Source: Cycas panzhihuaensis (taxonomy: Eukaryota > Cycadophyta). From it: DNA of 64,000 nucleotides. The translations under genes and the position numbers were made by a program. Positions 1 to 9,808 of the stretch are shown one piece after another. Every line of letters starts with the position of its first letter. Position 1 is the first letter of the stretch. The notes under the pieces were generated by a model. That model worked only from the letters and a program-made list of their open reading frames with translations, was not told the DNA's origin and searched no databases. The stretch is taken from NCBI GenBank assembly GCA_023213395.1, contig CM041465.1, forward strand, positions 247,449,741 through 247,513,740. Reading direction: 5' to 3'.

Positions 1-69
1 GGGACCCACTTGCATGTGGGACATTACAAATATGCATTACTAATATTCCAACAGGTCCAATGTAGTTTG
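1..69 (-). other. Left flank of B, part of its host element
   Basis: These bases precede the left LTR of element B and end in GTTTG, the same five bases that follow B at 2850-2854. They therefore continue the sequence resuming at 2850. No domain is readable in so short a piece. The host gag-protease element runs off the left edge of the window. Confidence 0.6.
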
Positions 70-653
70 TGTAGCGGTCTAGTTCTATTTTTATAGCAAT
101 TTTCCTAAAAAATACATGTAATAATCCACAAAAACGATAACTAGATGCTATTCAACAAGAAAATGAACAAGGAACAGGAATTACAAAATCCACTAAAGTA
201 AATTATAATCTTTATTGTCAAATAATACCAAAATATAATGAAATTACAACAAAATATCAGTTTTTCCTGAAGAAGTGAGCTTCCCTCTTCGAGGTGAGAA
301 ACCCTACAAACTGCAACCCCCAAATGGGTGAGCTAATTGTAGCCCTAGAAGCAAAAATGCGCAACCAAAAAAACTTCCAAATGATGGTTTGAGATGCCGC
401 ACAAACTTCCTATATGTAGTGATCAAAATACTTCAATTAGAAGTCAGCCAGACTAGGTGATATTATCCTTAATACTGCTTAAATAAAAGTCGGCCAAAAC
501 TTCGCCAAAACTGGCAAGCTAAATTTAAATGGTCATAACTTTTGATAGAGATGTCAAAATTGACTTTTGTCTGAACCGTTGGAATCGTCATTCAGAGACC
601 TTTGATTTGAATGGCCATATGTTGTACCTTTGACCATATTTTGGAATGCTACA
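70..653 (-). repeat. 3' LTR of element B
   Basis: 584 bp, the same length as the partner at 2266-2849, with scattered substitutions. On the plus strand the first 450 bases or so correspond to the reverse complement of the F LTR. The remaining about 128 bp (roughly 525-653) are absent from F. The minus-strand purine tract adjoins at 654-669. Confidence 0.9.
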
Positions 654-1674
654 ATTCTCCTTCCCTTAAAATAATGCTTCACCCTTGAAGTATTGAGAAA
701 TGTTTGTAGCTCAGTCTAATCTTCCAACCACGTCCTGCTAGATCCTGTAGGTCGTGAAGATTTGGTTTGATCTTGCGTCTTCTATGGAGCTTTATTAGCA
801 GGCATCTTGTATTTGTCGATGTGTGTTCTTGGGACCAGGTACATGCAATGTCTTGTTCTAAATTAGAAGGATCCTGGGACTTGTGAGGGATCTCAATTGA
901 CTTGTCCTGGTCTTGCCTTGCATTTGCACCTTTTGTTTTCGAATGGGATGAATTTTGGAAAAAGACGTGAAGATTTTGGGAAAAGAATTAGTCGTGAGTG
1001 TCATGGATTGATGATTGCCTATTGTGGGAAAAAGAAAAAGGGGAATGAACCAAGATCAAGCATAGCTCAGAAGGTATAGAAAGAAGGGATACATTTTGGA
1101 ATATGTCTTGGATGGAGATGAAAGTTTGTATAAGTTTTGGTGGACCACAACACCTTTTGGGGGAGAAAGATGGATGGGGAATTTGTGATAGAGATTCTTT
1201 ATGGAAAAATATTTTTAATAGGGTTTTAGGATTGGTACTCAAATAAAAGGAAAGATTTAACGGAAAAAGGTGATATTGATAATATGGAATTGAGGAGGTT
1301 TGGGAAAAGTCGAATGGGGTTTTGTAAGGGCCAATACTAAGAGATAAGACTTGACGAACAGATTGAAGTTATAGCATATCCTGTTGAGAAAGATCTATAG
1401 GGGGTGAAGGAGTAGATGAGTACAGATATGAACTAGGGTTACTGAGGGAAATTAAAATTTGACTTACGAAAAAACTAAAGGTAAAGGAATTAAGAGCATG
1501 GTTAACTATGGGTGGAAGAGAAAGGGGCTTTTGTATTGCTATTGAACTAGGGAAAGAGAGAGGACATATAAAACTACTGAACAAAATGTGCATGTGCAAT
1601 ACAGGATCAGTGGGTACCTTGCATGAAATTTGTTGAGAAAAATCTGCTTGTTCCTCATTACCTTCGTGCTGCTC

Positions 1675-2091
1675 CTATGTAACTTCACTTTGGATTTCCT
1701 CCCTAATATTGAAATGAAACTCTTCTGTTGCTTGTACCTGCTTCGGGTCTTCTATGTCGTCATATTGTTTTCTCTGCACTAGATCTCGTTCTAGCTCTTC
1801 CAAAACCTCTAAGATCTCCTCATTACTAATGTCTTCTTCTTGCCCTTCCTCATCTGCTTGAATCTCACCCTGCTTATGTTTCTTAAAAGCTGTGGTAGCC
1901 GCCTCTAAAAATTGGTACCATAAAAAAGGTTCTTTAGCCCAATTAATGAACCACTCATAAGCTTGTTCGTTCAATATCATTTCTAATATTGGTCCATACT
2001 CTTCAAATTCTGTATCAGACGTGAATTCGAAATCTTTTATCTATTTTTTCATGCCATCATAATCCTCCAAATCAAAAAAATTTGTCTCCAT
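1675..2091 (-). pseudogene. Unrecognised acidic ORF inside element B
   Basis: An open frame of about 138 codons on the minus strand starts at an ATG at 2091 and is interrupted once by an in-frame TAG at codon 17. The part from 1980 to 1675 is fully open (101 codons). The predicted product is rich in Glu, Asp and Gln, with a likely coiled-coil stretch in its second half (ISNEEILEVLEELERDL). It matches no retrotransposon domain I know and does not resemble the gag or pol of related element F. It may be captured host sequence or a drifted remnant. No function can be assigned. Confidence 0.4.
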
Positions 2092-2103
2092 TTTTTTCCC
2101 TTA

Positions 2104-2206
2104 GGCTTTATTTGTTCCAAGTGTTCTTCCCATGTTTTGTTATAGATCAGGATATCGTTAAAGAAAACTAGCACGAATCACCTCATAACGTGTTTTAATA
2201 TTGAAT
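2104..2206 (-). pseudogene. RT catalytic-loop fragment in element B
   Basis: On the minus strand a short segment encodes the RT motif VFFNDILIYNKTWEEHLEQI. It matches VFFFDDILIYNRTWEEHLE of element F (from 23004), except that the first Asp of the catalytic pair is Asn. The DNA just upstream (near 2191-2206, an AT-rich run ending ACACGTT) also matches F at about 22975-22991. Upstream of that the sequence is already 5' leader, so gag, protease and the first half of RT are deleted. The fragment cannot be functional. Confidence 0.85.
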
Positions 2207-2251
2207 CGACCTTTTTGAGCTTTTATCTCTGCCTTTTCCCTTCGAAACGAA

Positions 2252-2263
2252 GCTCTGATACCA
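2252..2263 (-). other. Primer binding site of element B
   Basis: The plus strand reads GCTCTGATACCA, the exact reverse complement of TGGTATCAGAGC, which pairs with the 3' end of plant initiator tRNA-Met. It lies two bases inside the right LTR, fixing minus orientation and marking 2266-2849 as the 5' LTR. Confidence 0.9.
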
Positions 2264-2265
2264 CT

Positions 2266-2849
2266 TGTAGCGATCTAGTTCTACTTTTATAGCAATTTTC
2301 CTCAAAAATATATGTAATAATCCACAAAAACAATAACTAGATGTTATTCAATAAGAAAATGAACAAGGAACAGGAATTACAGAATCCACCAAAGTAAATA
2401 ATAATCTTTATTGTCAAATAATACCAAAATAGAATGAAATTACAACAAAATACCAGTCTTTCCTAAAGAAGTGAGCCTCCCTTTTCGAGGCAAGAAACCC
2501 TCCAAACTGAAGCCCCCAAATGGGCGAGCTAATTGCAGCCCTAGAACCGAAAATGCACAACCAAAAGAACCTCCAAATGATGGTTTGGGATGTTGCCCAA
2601 ACTTCCTATATATAGTGATCAAAATACTTCAATTAGAAGTCAGCCAGACTGGGTGATATTATCCTTAATACTGCTTAAATAGAAGTCGGCCAAAACTTTT
2701 CCAAAACCAGTAGGTTAACTTTAAATGGTCATAACTTTTGATAGAGATGTCAGAATTGACTTTCGTCTAAACTGTTGGAATCATTTTTCAGAGACCTTTG
2801 ATTTGAATGGTTATATGCTATACCTTTGACCATATTTTGGAATTCTACA
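2266..2849 (-). repeat. 5' LTR of element B
   Basis: 584 bp, partner of 70-653. The 128-bp segment next to position 2849 (U3 side) is specific to B, while the rest is shared with the F LTR. GTTTG follows at 2850-2854. Confidence 0.9.
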
Positions 2850-2854
2850 GTTTG

Positions 2855-3255
2855 GGAATACTTCAATGTTTCCGTAATCTTTTATATCTAAGGAGATGCT
2901 TGCTAGGGCATTCTCCTACTAAGAATCTTGTGATTATCAAGTTTTGAGGTGGATCAAACCTAAGTCTAAAGGTTGATTGTAGGTTTTCCCATGTCTGTAA
3001 GGTATGGTGATGGGCTATGTACCACCACCATGCATTATCCTAGAAGGAGATTACAAAATCAATAATCTATTGTGTTTTATCTAAAATCCAGTGTTGCAAC
3101 CAATGTTCCATACATTGGATTAAGTGTTTTGTGCCCTCCATTCTCTTGCCTGAAAATGTAGGTATTAGTTTTTGCCTTATGGTTCTATCTTCCAATATAC
3201 ATTTTATGGGGTGGGCAAATTCTGTTACCTTTTGAAGGCTATCCTCAAGTTCAGT
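2855..3255 (-). pseudogene. Degenerate region downstream of the protease block
   Basis: Read on the minus strand, a frame with a few stops continues from the 3948-3256 ORF and contains a Trp-rich stretch (EHWLQHWILDK) faintly like a gag core. I cannot assign it with confidence. It is probably decayed coding sequence of the gag-protease element. Confidence 0.25.
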
Positions 3256-3948
3256 TTAACTACGGGGGTTTACAGAAAGAGATTTTTGTGAGTCTAAGGA
3301 AAAATTTTGATTAGGGATGGAATATTCTACCTCAACTTGTTGCTTTTTGGTGGAGGGGTTTGGAAGGATATCCTTGAAGTTGGAAGGAAAATTGGCCAGA
3401 TCTCCTGAATCGGCTCTGGGGAAAGGGGATGGGGATGCGGGGTAAGGGTGGGGACAAGGTGAATGAGAGTTTGTAGGAGTGATCAAATTTACATACACTC
3501 TGTTTCTTACTTGAAATTCTACTTTTATTAAACTATTCTCTAATGGTGTTTTAAGGTTCTCGACACACATATAATCTAAATTATTATTAGTTGATTTACT
3601 ATCGATTGAAAAACGTTTCAATAACAAATTACAGTGAAATGAAGAGGGTTGAACTTCATACGAGTTGTCCATCCAATATCGGACCATATTGTTAGTCTCT
3701 TCTTTCTTGGATGACGCTTCGGATGGCAGCTTTCCATAAATGTTAGGTTCGTACTCTCGTGCATCATTCATATGATTGGTCTCTTCTATTGTGTGATATA
3801 GATTGGCTTCGTCGAAAGTGGAAGAAGTTTCTTGGGTGGCGATCGTCGTACTAGATGTGTCGTCAGGAATGACTTCCACTGTATACCTTCCTTTTGTCAA
3901 CATAGGAAGAATGATCTCGTTTCCTGTGTTCATAAGGGTGAATGTCAC
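3256..3948 (-). pseudogene. Unassigned ORF after the protease
   Basis: A 230-codon open frame downstream of the protease on the minus strand. The first ten residues or so continue protease-adjacent sequence. The remainder is hydrophilic, rich in Ser, Thr, Asn and Glu, with a Pro/Ser cluster near residues 160-180 (HSPCPHPYPASPSPFPRA). It shows no RT motif. It could be a linker between protease and a missing RT, or lineage-specific sequence. Confidence 0.4.
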
Positions 3949-3959
3949 GTCTTTCTAAC

Positions 3960-4410
3960 TTTGTAAACACTCAGTCTGATATAACCATGGTCTTCCTAAT
4001 AAGACTGGATAAGTGACCATGTCTTTGACAGTTCCCACGATTGTGAAATTGATAGAGATGATAATGCTAGCCACCTTCACTTGAATACTCTCTAGTCATC
4101 TTGCCATTTTGACTAGTAGTTCATTGGCCAATTTCAATGAATAATTCGTTGGTGCTAATGGTGGGCTCTTGAGTTTCTTCCATGTTTGGGTTGGTAAGAC
4201 GTTTACAATCGTTCCTCCATCCATAATAACGTTTTTGAGGTTTACCCCCAAAATGCTGATATCCGCTGAGGGATCCATGTCGCAAGACGGTTTGATTTTA
4301 TGTAAACTTCTATAAGCTTCCTTTGGGTGTATCTTCCCTCCTTTGGTCCATTCGTTGACTTTTCCCAATGGAATGGTTAAGTTTAATTGGTTAACCAAAT
4401 CTTCCATCAC
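3960..4410 (-). pseudogene. Retropepsin-like aspartic protease
   Basis: On the minus strand the frame reads VIMDGGTIVNVLPTQTWKKL, the usual retropepsin active-site context with DGG in place of D-S/T-G. About 80 residues later comes YPVLLGRPWLY, the typical C-terminal protease motif of Ty3/gypsy elements. At least two in-frame stops separate the parts, so the enzyme is dead. It lies directly after the zinc knuckles, as expected for gag-protease order. Confidence 0.75.
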
Positions 4411-4597
4411 TATTAATTTCTGCAGAAGTTCTTCCGTTTTAGGGTTTTCTTTTGGGTTTTCCAGTAATGTTTGCTCCTCTACTTTCTTATTCCTCCTTCA
4501 ATATACTTGCTTCACTTTTGGTTTCCCTAGGGGTAGTGATTTGAGTCCTTCCTCCAGTGCAGCTTCTTCCAATGTTTTTTTCGCAGCAGCAAAGTGA

Positions 4598-5245
4598 TCA
4601 ATTTCTATTTTGGGATGAGGATAACCTTTTTCTCCTTTGTTTCTTCGATTTTGCAAGGTTGACATTCTTTGTAGATTCGGGTATAATTGTTACCCCGTTT
4701 AAGGCCTTACCCTTGCCTTTGCACTTCTCGGTGGTGTGAGTGCTTGGACCACAATTCTTACACAAGTATGGGCATTCTTTTTGAATCTTCGCTATTGGAT
4801 AATCTGACTTCCAATGTCTGTATTCCAAACATATTAAGCATCTACTCAACGAAGGTTTCTTTCTTGGATTCTCCGGTTGGGTCCTCATTGTGTATATTGT
4901 ACGGGTGTTCACATTGTTTCTCCCTCGCCCTCTCCCTTAGGCATTGGAGCCTCTGGTATTGAAGTAACAATCTCGTGTACTATGTGTTCATTGGTCATAG
5001 ATATGACACCAAGCATTTTGTTTGCGGTTTCTCGTGTGACATTCACACTCCTTTGTGGTGTGAGTGTTTTCTTCACAAATATAACACCTTTTCTCAATCG
5101 GGGGTTCTTTATCCCGATATTTATTGGAATCGTCCCTAGGGTTATCCCGGTATTGTAACTTTAACCTGACCACTTCTTTTCTTACAACTTCTGTCTCCAT
5201 GCTTTCCTCTATCTTGGTCATTTGGAATAGAGGTCTATTCAAATT
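4598..5245 (-). pseudogene. Nucleocapsid zinc-knuckle region
   Basis: In frame with the upstream gag but after a stop, this region has CYICEENTHTTKEC (CX2CX4HX4C) and CKNCGPSTHTTEKC, plus a degenerate knuckle CLICLEYRHWKSDY whose last Cys is Tyr. Between the blocks the frame is lost and regained. Three knuckles suggest an RNA-binding nucleocapsid. The lysine-rich tail (SKKQRRKRL) fits nucleic-acid binding. Confidence 0.75.
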
Positions 5246-6457
5246 CTATGTGTTCAGTTCATTGATATGTTCTTGCAATCTTATCACTAAGGGGTCGTAT
5301 GTTATTCTCTTAGTGTCAATCTCCTTCTCAAAGTCCAAGGCCAACCTTTGTGCATGCTTATATGATTTCAATGGATGGGATGCCATTGCATTCCTTAGCT
5401 TAGCATTTAGTCCATTCACAAAGATAGTATGCATACTTAAATCTGTGATCTTCTCATTGTTGGTCATGGCGGCAACGATCATGTCTATTCTGCTAATATA
5501 GGTCATGACCGATTCTCCTGGCTTTTGCTGGATTTCCCTTAGTGTTAACTCTATAATGTCATTGTTTCTATATTTCAAAAATCTTGTTTCAAACTCCTTC
5601 TTGATCTCACTCCATGATTTGTGTTGGTCTAATTGTTTATACCATGCCAATGGTACACCTCTTGGTGAATATGCAAACCTCTTTTTAATTTCATCCTTAT
5701 CCGTGATTTTTTCGAGATTAATCAATCTCTGGAATAAATAGATATGTTCCATAGCATTGATTGAATTATCAAAGATGAGTTTCCCAAATTCCCTATGGTG
5801 CGCCATTGTAGACCTATCTTTCTTCTCTTCCCTTTGAGGTGGGGTTGCTTCCTTCACTTTGGGGCACTTCTTGTAGAGTCTCCTTGGTGGCGTCTCTTCC
5901 CTACTATTCTCCTTCTCGAACAAGGGATTATATATTAGTGATTTTAGTTGGATGATCCCTGGTACTCCTGGTATTTTGGTTGCTATTAGAGTTGTTATTA
6001 TGTATGATTGATCCCTGCTTCCCTTCGGTGGATCTTCAAAAAGTTGTTTGATCAAGTGGTTTTCCCAATGTGCGTGGGGACCTTCCTCTGCCTTTTTCTC
6101 ATTGCCACTTAGGTCCTTCAGAGTAGAGTCCAAGCTTTGTTCCGTCTCGAGGTTAATTGTTTCTTCTTCCTCTTGTTTCATATCCTTCCCTTCATTATAA
6201 TATTTCCTTGGAGCAGGTGTGATTGTCATGGGCTCTCCTCAGCCTCTATTTTCTATTCCCCGTGGTGTCTGGGCTCCACTTGCCTCAGATGCTTCCATTG
6301 ACTCATTTTGGTCTTCTTTCTTCTTAACACTCAACCTCCTTGCCGTCCTTATCTTCTTTTCTTGGGACCATCTTAAGGCTCTTTTTCTGCTTGATTCTGG
6401 TATCCCCTGAGGTTTTGCTTGTGACTCCTCCACCTCCGAAGGTCGTTCAGGTGGCAT
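5246..6457 (-). pseudogene. Ty3/gypsy gag capsid region
   Basis: The longest open part is 6229-5246 (327 codons). It has a charged N-terminal third and a recognisable gag core: PRGVPLAWYKQLDQHKSWSE, then FLKYRNNDIIELTLREI and KPGESVMTYISRID. A further open stretch (6457-6239) lies upstream and is probably the true N-terminus. An in-frame TAG at 5246-5248 separates it from the zinc knuckles. The core matches the retrotransposon gag family, which assembles virus-like particles in the cytoplasm. Confidence 0.8.
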
Positions 6458-6479
6458 TGGAAGGTGCCCCTGGCTATCT

Positions 6480-7275
6480 AGGCTTAGTTAAAGCCTGTTA
6501 TTACTGTGACAGCCAGGGTGACTTTTTTCTTACACATGAATTTTTTGGTTTCTCTTCCCTCCGCTTAGTGGACTTAGGCAACAGAACCGATGTTGACTTA
6601 AATGATTGCTCCCTATTGCAAATCTTCACTTGTCAAGGTTTTCCACTATAGTCTAGGGTGTGTGCAAGTGGTCAACATACATACTCTTCATTTATTAAGC
6701 CACATAAGTCCACAAGTAACATACGTTCACCATGCATTCCTCAATAAGTACACATGCTTTCTCACGTAACTCTTTTATTTTATTAGACAATAGTCAAGAT
6801 TACATCATACAGGGTCTATTCCAGTCTGGCTAGTCAACTGTACCAGATCAGGTACCATTGGAATCACTTACTCGGCTCTCACATCTATCCCAATGGACGG
6901 ATGTGTTTAAATACACTATCCATTCTTGTAACGGAACGATTGCGTCTATAGTCGCAATTGTCTGTTCTTCCGAATGGACACCTGTTCATTCCTAATCATT
7001 TTGTTAACCTTTAATCATTCTTCTGTCTGTATGATTGCCCACATGCCACATTAAATCGCATATCGTTCCAATCACGCTTCGTGTTCCTTCTACCCAGCGT
7101 TTGGTCCTTCTCTGTTTTGGTGCGTTCCTGCTGCACAACGTTCGTTCCTGTGGTGGGATGGACTGCATTTCTGGCTTTGTTCTGCCCATTCCTTGTCCCG
7201 AATGCATGCCAATTGACTGTTTCACCAAAATGACCATTGGTTCTTCATCTGTTTCTTTCCCCGAATGCACAGTGT
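6480..7275 (-). repeat. Probable 5' LTR and leader of the gag-protease element
   Basis: On the minus strand this region lies upstream of gag and has promoter-like and poly(A)-like signals: TATTTAAAC near 6905 and AATAAAATAAA near 6780. A start near 7268 (TGTGCATTCGGGG) and an end between 6600 and 6510 are possible. No canonical tRNA-Met primer site is seen. Without the second LTR, the boundaries are guesses. Confidence 0.4.
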
Positions 7276-9240
7276 CAAATATAACCGCAACAATAAAAAA
7301 CTAATTATGCATTACCATTGGTATTATTTCTTTGTGGAAAATTTCCATGCTTTTTCATCTTTAATTCTAATGAAAGGTACAATAATCAAGGCTTTTTGTT
7401 GGAAGTTATATGGGTGTTTTCTTTCTCCATGGTTGGCATGTTTTGATTTGATTTGTTTAAATGCTAGTATGTTAAGCTAGGGTTTATATAGTTCACATTT
7501 GAGTCATTTCTGCTTCTAGTACTCTTGTTGGTTGATTTATTTAGTATAGGATTGGCTAATAAATTGAGTTATGATCTGGTTCTCTAGTCGCCCTTTTTAT
7601 CCTTATGTCTTGCAGTTCACATAATGCTATCTTGCTAGCACATTCAATGGCAAGTGAATAGCATTATCTATTCATCCTCCTTCTCATTTACACATTTTAC
7701 AGTAGATAGGATTCCCTTTAGCTTTTTGAATTGGACTCGTAGGCCTAGGTTGCACTCCTTACCAATTATAAGCCCTTCCTTTTTGCAATACAAATTCTTT
7801 ACATTCTTTAGTTCTTTTAAGGGGAAACTGCACCTCTAAGTCCAAGAAGTTCTTGGAAAAAATACTCTAGAACTTGTTGTTCTTGTGCTAAATTCTTTAC
7901 CCTCGTAGACCAGTAGTATATTAGGTACTAAATTCTGCATCAACACTATCTATGATGGAACAAACACTTGTTGATTCTGAGGCTATCAATGACACCAAAT
8001 GTTGAGAACAAATTTCTGCATGGATGACCTTGGGAAAGCAATGAAAGAATGGGAAGTTAATGATGCTTGGATCAACGACTCACCATTACCATGACTAAAT
8101 ATTAGAAGGCATTCACATGGGTAAACATATGCAATTACATCACATTGATTCTAGGATCACAATCACTTAGCTAAATAGACCAAAAATCAATATGGAGGAG
8201 AGAATGTTAGGCTTTATTATATAATCCTCCAGGGCAATACATGAATGAAGATCAAGGCAAGGAGGTAAGGTCATTAATATAAACTTGATATCTAGTTCCA
8301 AACTCTCACCTTAATAACTTGACCATACTCCTTTGTTATGATAAAACTCCTTTAAAGACTTCCTGAACATAGCTTCCCCCCAATATGTATTCGTGACAAA
8401 AGCTTATATATCGTAAACACCTTTTCTAACCTAATCCAAACTGTGTTGCAGTGCATAACTATGTCTTGCCCATACATCAATGTAATTGTTTTTTGTGTTT
8501 TTAAGGCAACTCACAGGTACAATCATAACATCTAGAAATAGGCCATTGTTCGTACTTAGTATAATTTCATTGTGTAATGGTAACAACCCATCTTTTTATT
8601 ACATTCAATTAAGGATTTAATGAGATTGATCTAACGAAAGCAAAAAATTAGAGCTTATGATCCACACACTGTAGATTATTTGCATGCCCAGAGATGCTAC
8701 TAGGTTAATGGAGTCTCTTAACCACACCTTGCTATTGGTTTTACATTAAAAACAAAAAAAACCCATGAGCATAGTTCTAACAAGAGTAGAAACCAGAGAT
8801 AGACCATAGAATACCTCAAACTCATCTGCACCATGTCCATATACAAAACTATCATAAGGGCTGCACATGAAGTGTGCAAAACAGAGAGTGTGCCATTTAG
8901 ACACTATGTAGCCAATGTTATGCACACCAACCAATCCAACGCAAACCACCCACACACCCAAACACACACACTCCCATTAGACACACAACCCACCCAATTT
9001 AGATTCACTTTTAAACAACATAAAACACCCTAAACCGTCACACAAATCATAGACTTGAAACATTTGTTTCCCACATTTTGGGAAGATTTCAAGCAAAATG
9101 AATACAAACAATACCATTAAATACATTTACTCTTGCAAACGATGCAATACATTTTTGTAGGGTTTTGAAACCTCACATAGACTATATTTGCTGCATCTAT
9201 ATTTGTTTAAAAGACTTTATGCAAATGAACACATAAATAC
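7276..9240. other. Unassigned AT-rich sequence
   Basis: About 2 kb read in six frames with no coding frame, terminal repeat or RNA gene that I can defend. It is compatible with host intron or intergenic DNA flanking the zinc-finger exon at 9241-9385. Confidence 0.4.
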
Positions 9241-9385
9241 TTGAGCATTGCATTGCTTGCACATTGTACGAGAAGAGTAATTATGGTAGCCACAACTACA
9301 AATCCAGTCACCAACATGTGAACTTTTAGAGTTTAGAACTCCATTTGGATCAGAACTACCATGAAGTGCATTAGTATTGCTGCCA
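9241..9385 (-). pseudogene. RanBP2-type zinc-finger exon, host gene fragment
   Basis: On the minus strand the frame contains GDWICSCGYHNYSSRTMCKQ followed by CNA, the plant RanBP2-type finger pattern (Trp, two Cys, an HNY core, two Cys). An acceptor-like CAG lies just upstream (around 9386-9388) and a donor-like GTATTT just after the finger (9240-9235). The preceding residues are Ser/Asn-rich with no stop, typical of linker in these RNA-binding proteins. No neighbouring exon was found. It may be one exon of a minus-strand gene with long introns or an isolated relic. The spacing of the first Cys pair (one residue) is tighter than the commonest form. Confidence 0.55.
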
Positions 9386-9808
9386 CTGAATGGCTAACTT
9401 GTACCTAGGGGAAGAGGTGGATGGTGCACTAGCATTGGTATACTCATGTTTATACCCAGCCTGAATCCTCCTAAAAGCCCTAGGAAATAATGACTAGGAG
9501 TCTAGCATGTTGCCCCTTGGCATAATTGGTGCTATCTCTTTTGGTTTTCCACATTAATGCACTTAGAGCACAAGCTTACTTGAGCTCTGTGTTTGGTTGT
9601 CTTGACAACAAATCCCTCGTATGTTGCCTTGCTCTAGGACGAAATTAGAAACTATCGTGATTCAGTTGAACTCTTGCCATATGACAATTGCCATTGCATA
9701 GTCATGTCAAGCCATTTGTCATCACCATCGACAACGGAGGTTTGCCACACAAAGTTGAAGTACTTGCCCGCCTAACGTCGCTTGAAGTCCTCCAACACGT
9801 GGCAATGT
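9386..9808. other. Unassigned stretch before the palindrome
   Basis: Contains a 69-codon plus-strand ORF (9688-9897) that runs into the palindrome, but it has no recognisable motif. The minus strand shows no convincing exon apart from 9241-9385. Confidence 0.3.

Larger units (their letters stand above)
70..2849 (-). mobile_element. Element B, non-autonomous Ty3/gypsy deletion derivative
   Basis: A complete LTR element on the minus strand. Its LTRs (70-653 and 2266-2849) are both 584 bp, begin TGTAG and end CTACA on the plus strand, and are flanked by GTTTG duplications at 65-69 and 2850-2854. A perfect initiator-tRNA-Met primer binding site sits next to the right LTR, and a purine-rich tract (minus strand) next to the left one. 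The internal part is only about 1.6 kb. Its leader runs straight into a short RT fragment, followed by sequence I do not recognise. The 3' two thirds of the LTR and the RT fragment closely match element F at 20257-25772, so B looks like a deletion derivative mobilised by an F-type relative. Confidence 0.92.
2850..7275 (-). mobile_element. Ty3/gypsy-like gag-protease element, partial
   Basis: This minus-strand element continues left across B to the window edge. Order on its own strand: possible 5' LTR and leader (about 7270-6480), gag (6457-5246), zinc knuckles (5245-4598), aspartic protease (about 4410-3960), then an unassigned ORF (3948-3256). No RT, RNase H or integrase is visible in the 400 bp between the protease block and B, nor at 1-69. 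If pol is present it must lie beyond the left edge; otherwise this is a gag-protease-only element. The 3' LTR is not in the window, so the outer boundary is uncertain. Confidence 0.65.

Noticed and set aside
5124-5501. 125-codon plus-strand frame
   Set aside because: Antisense of the minus-strand gag with its capsid motifs.
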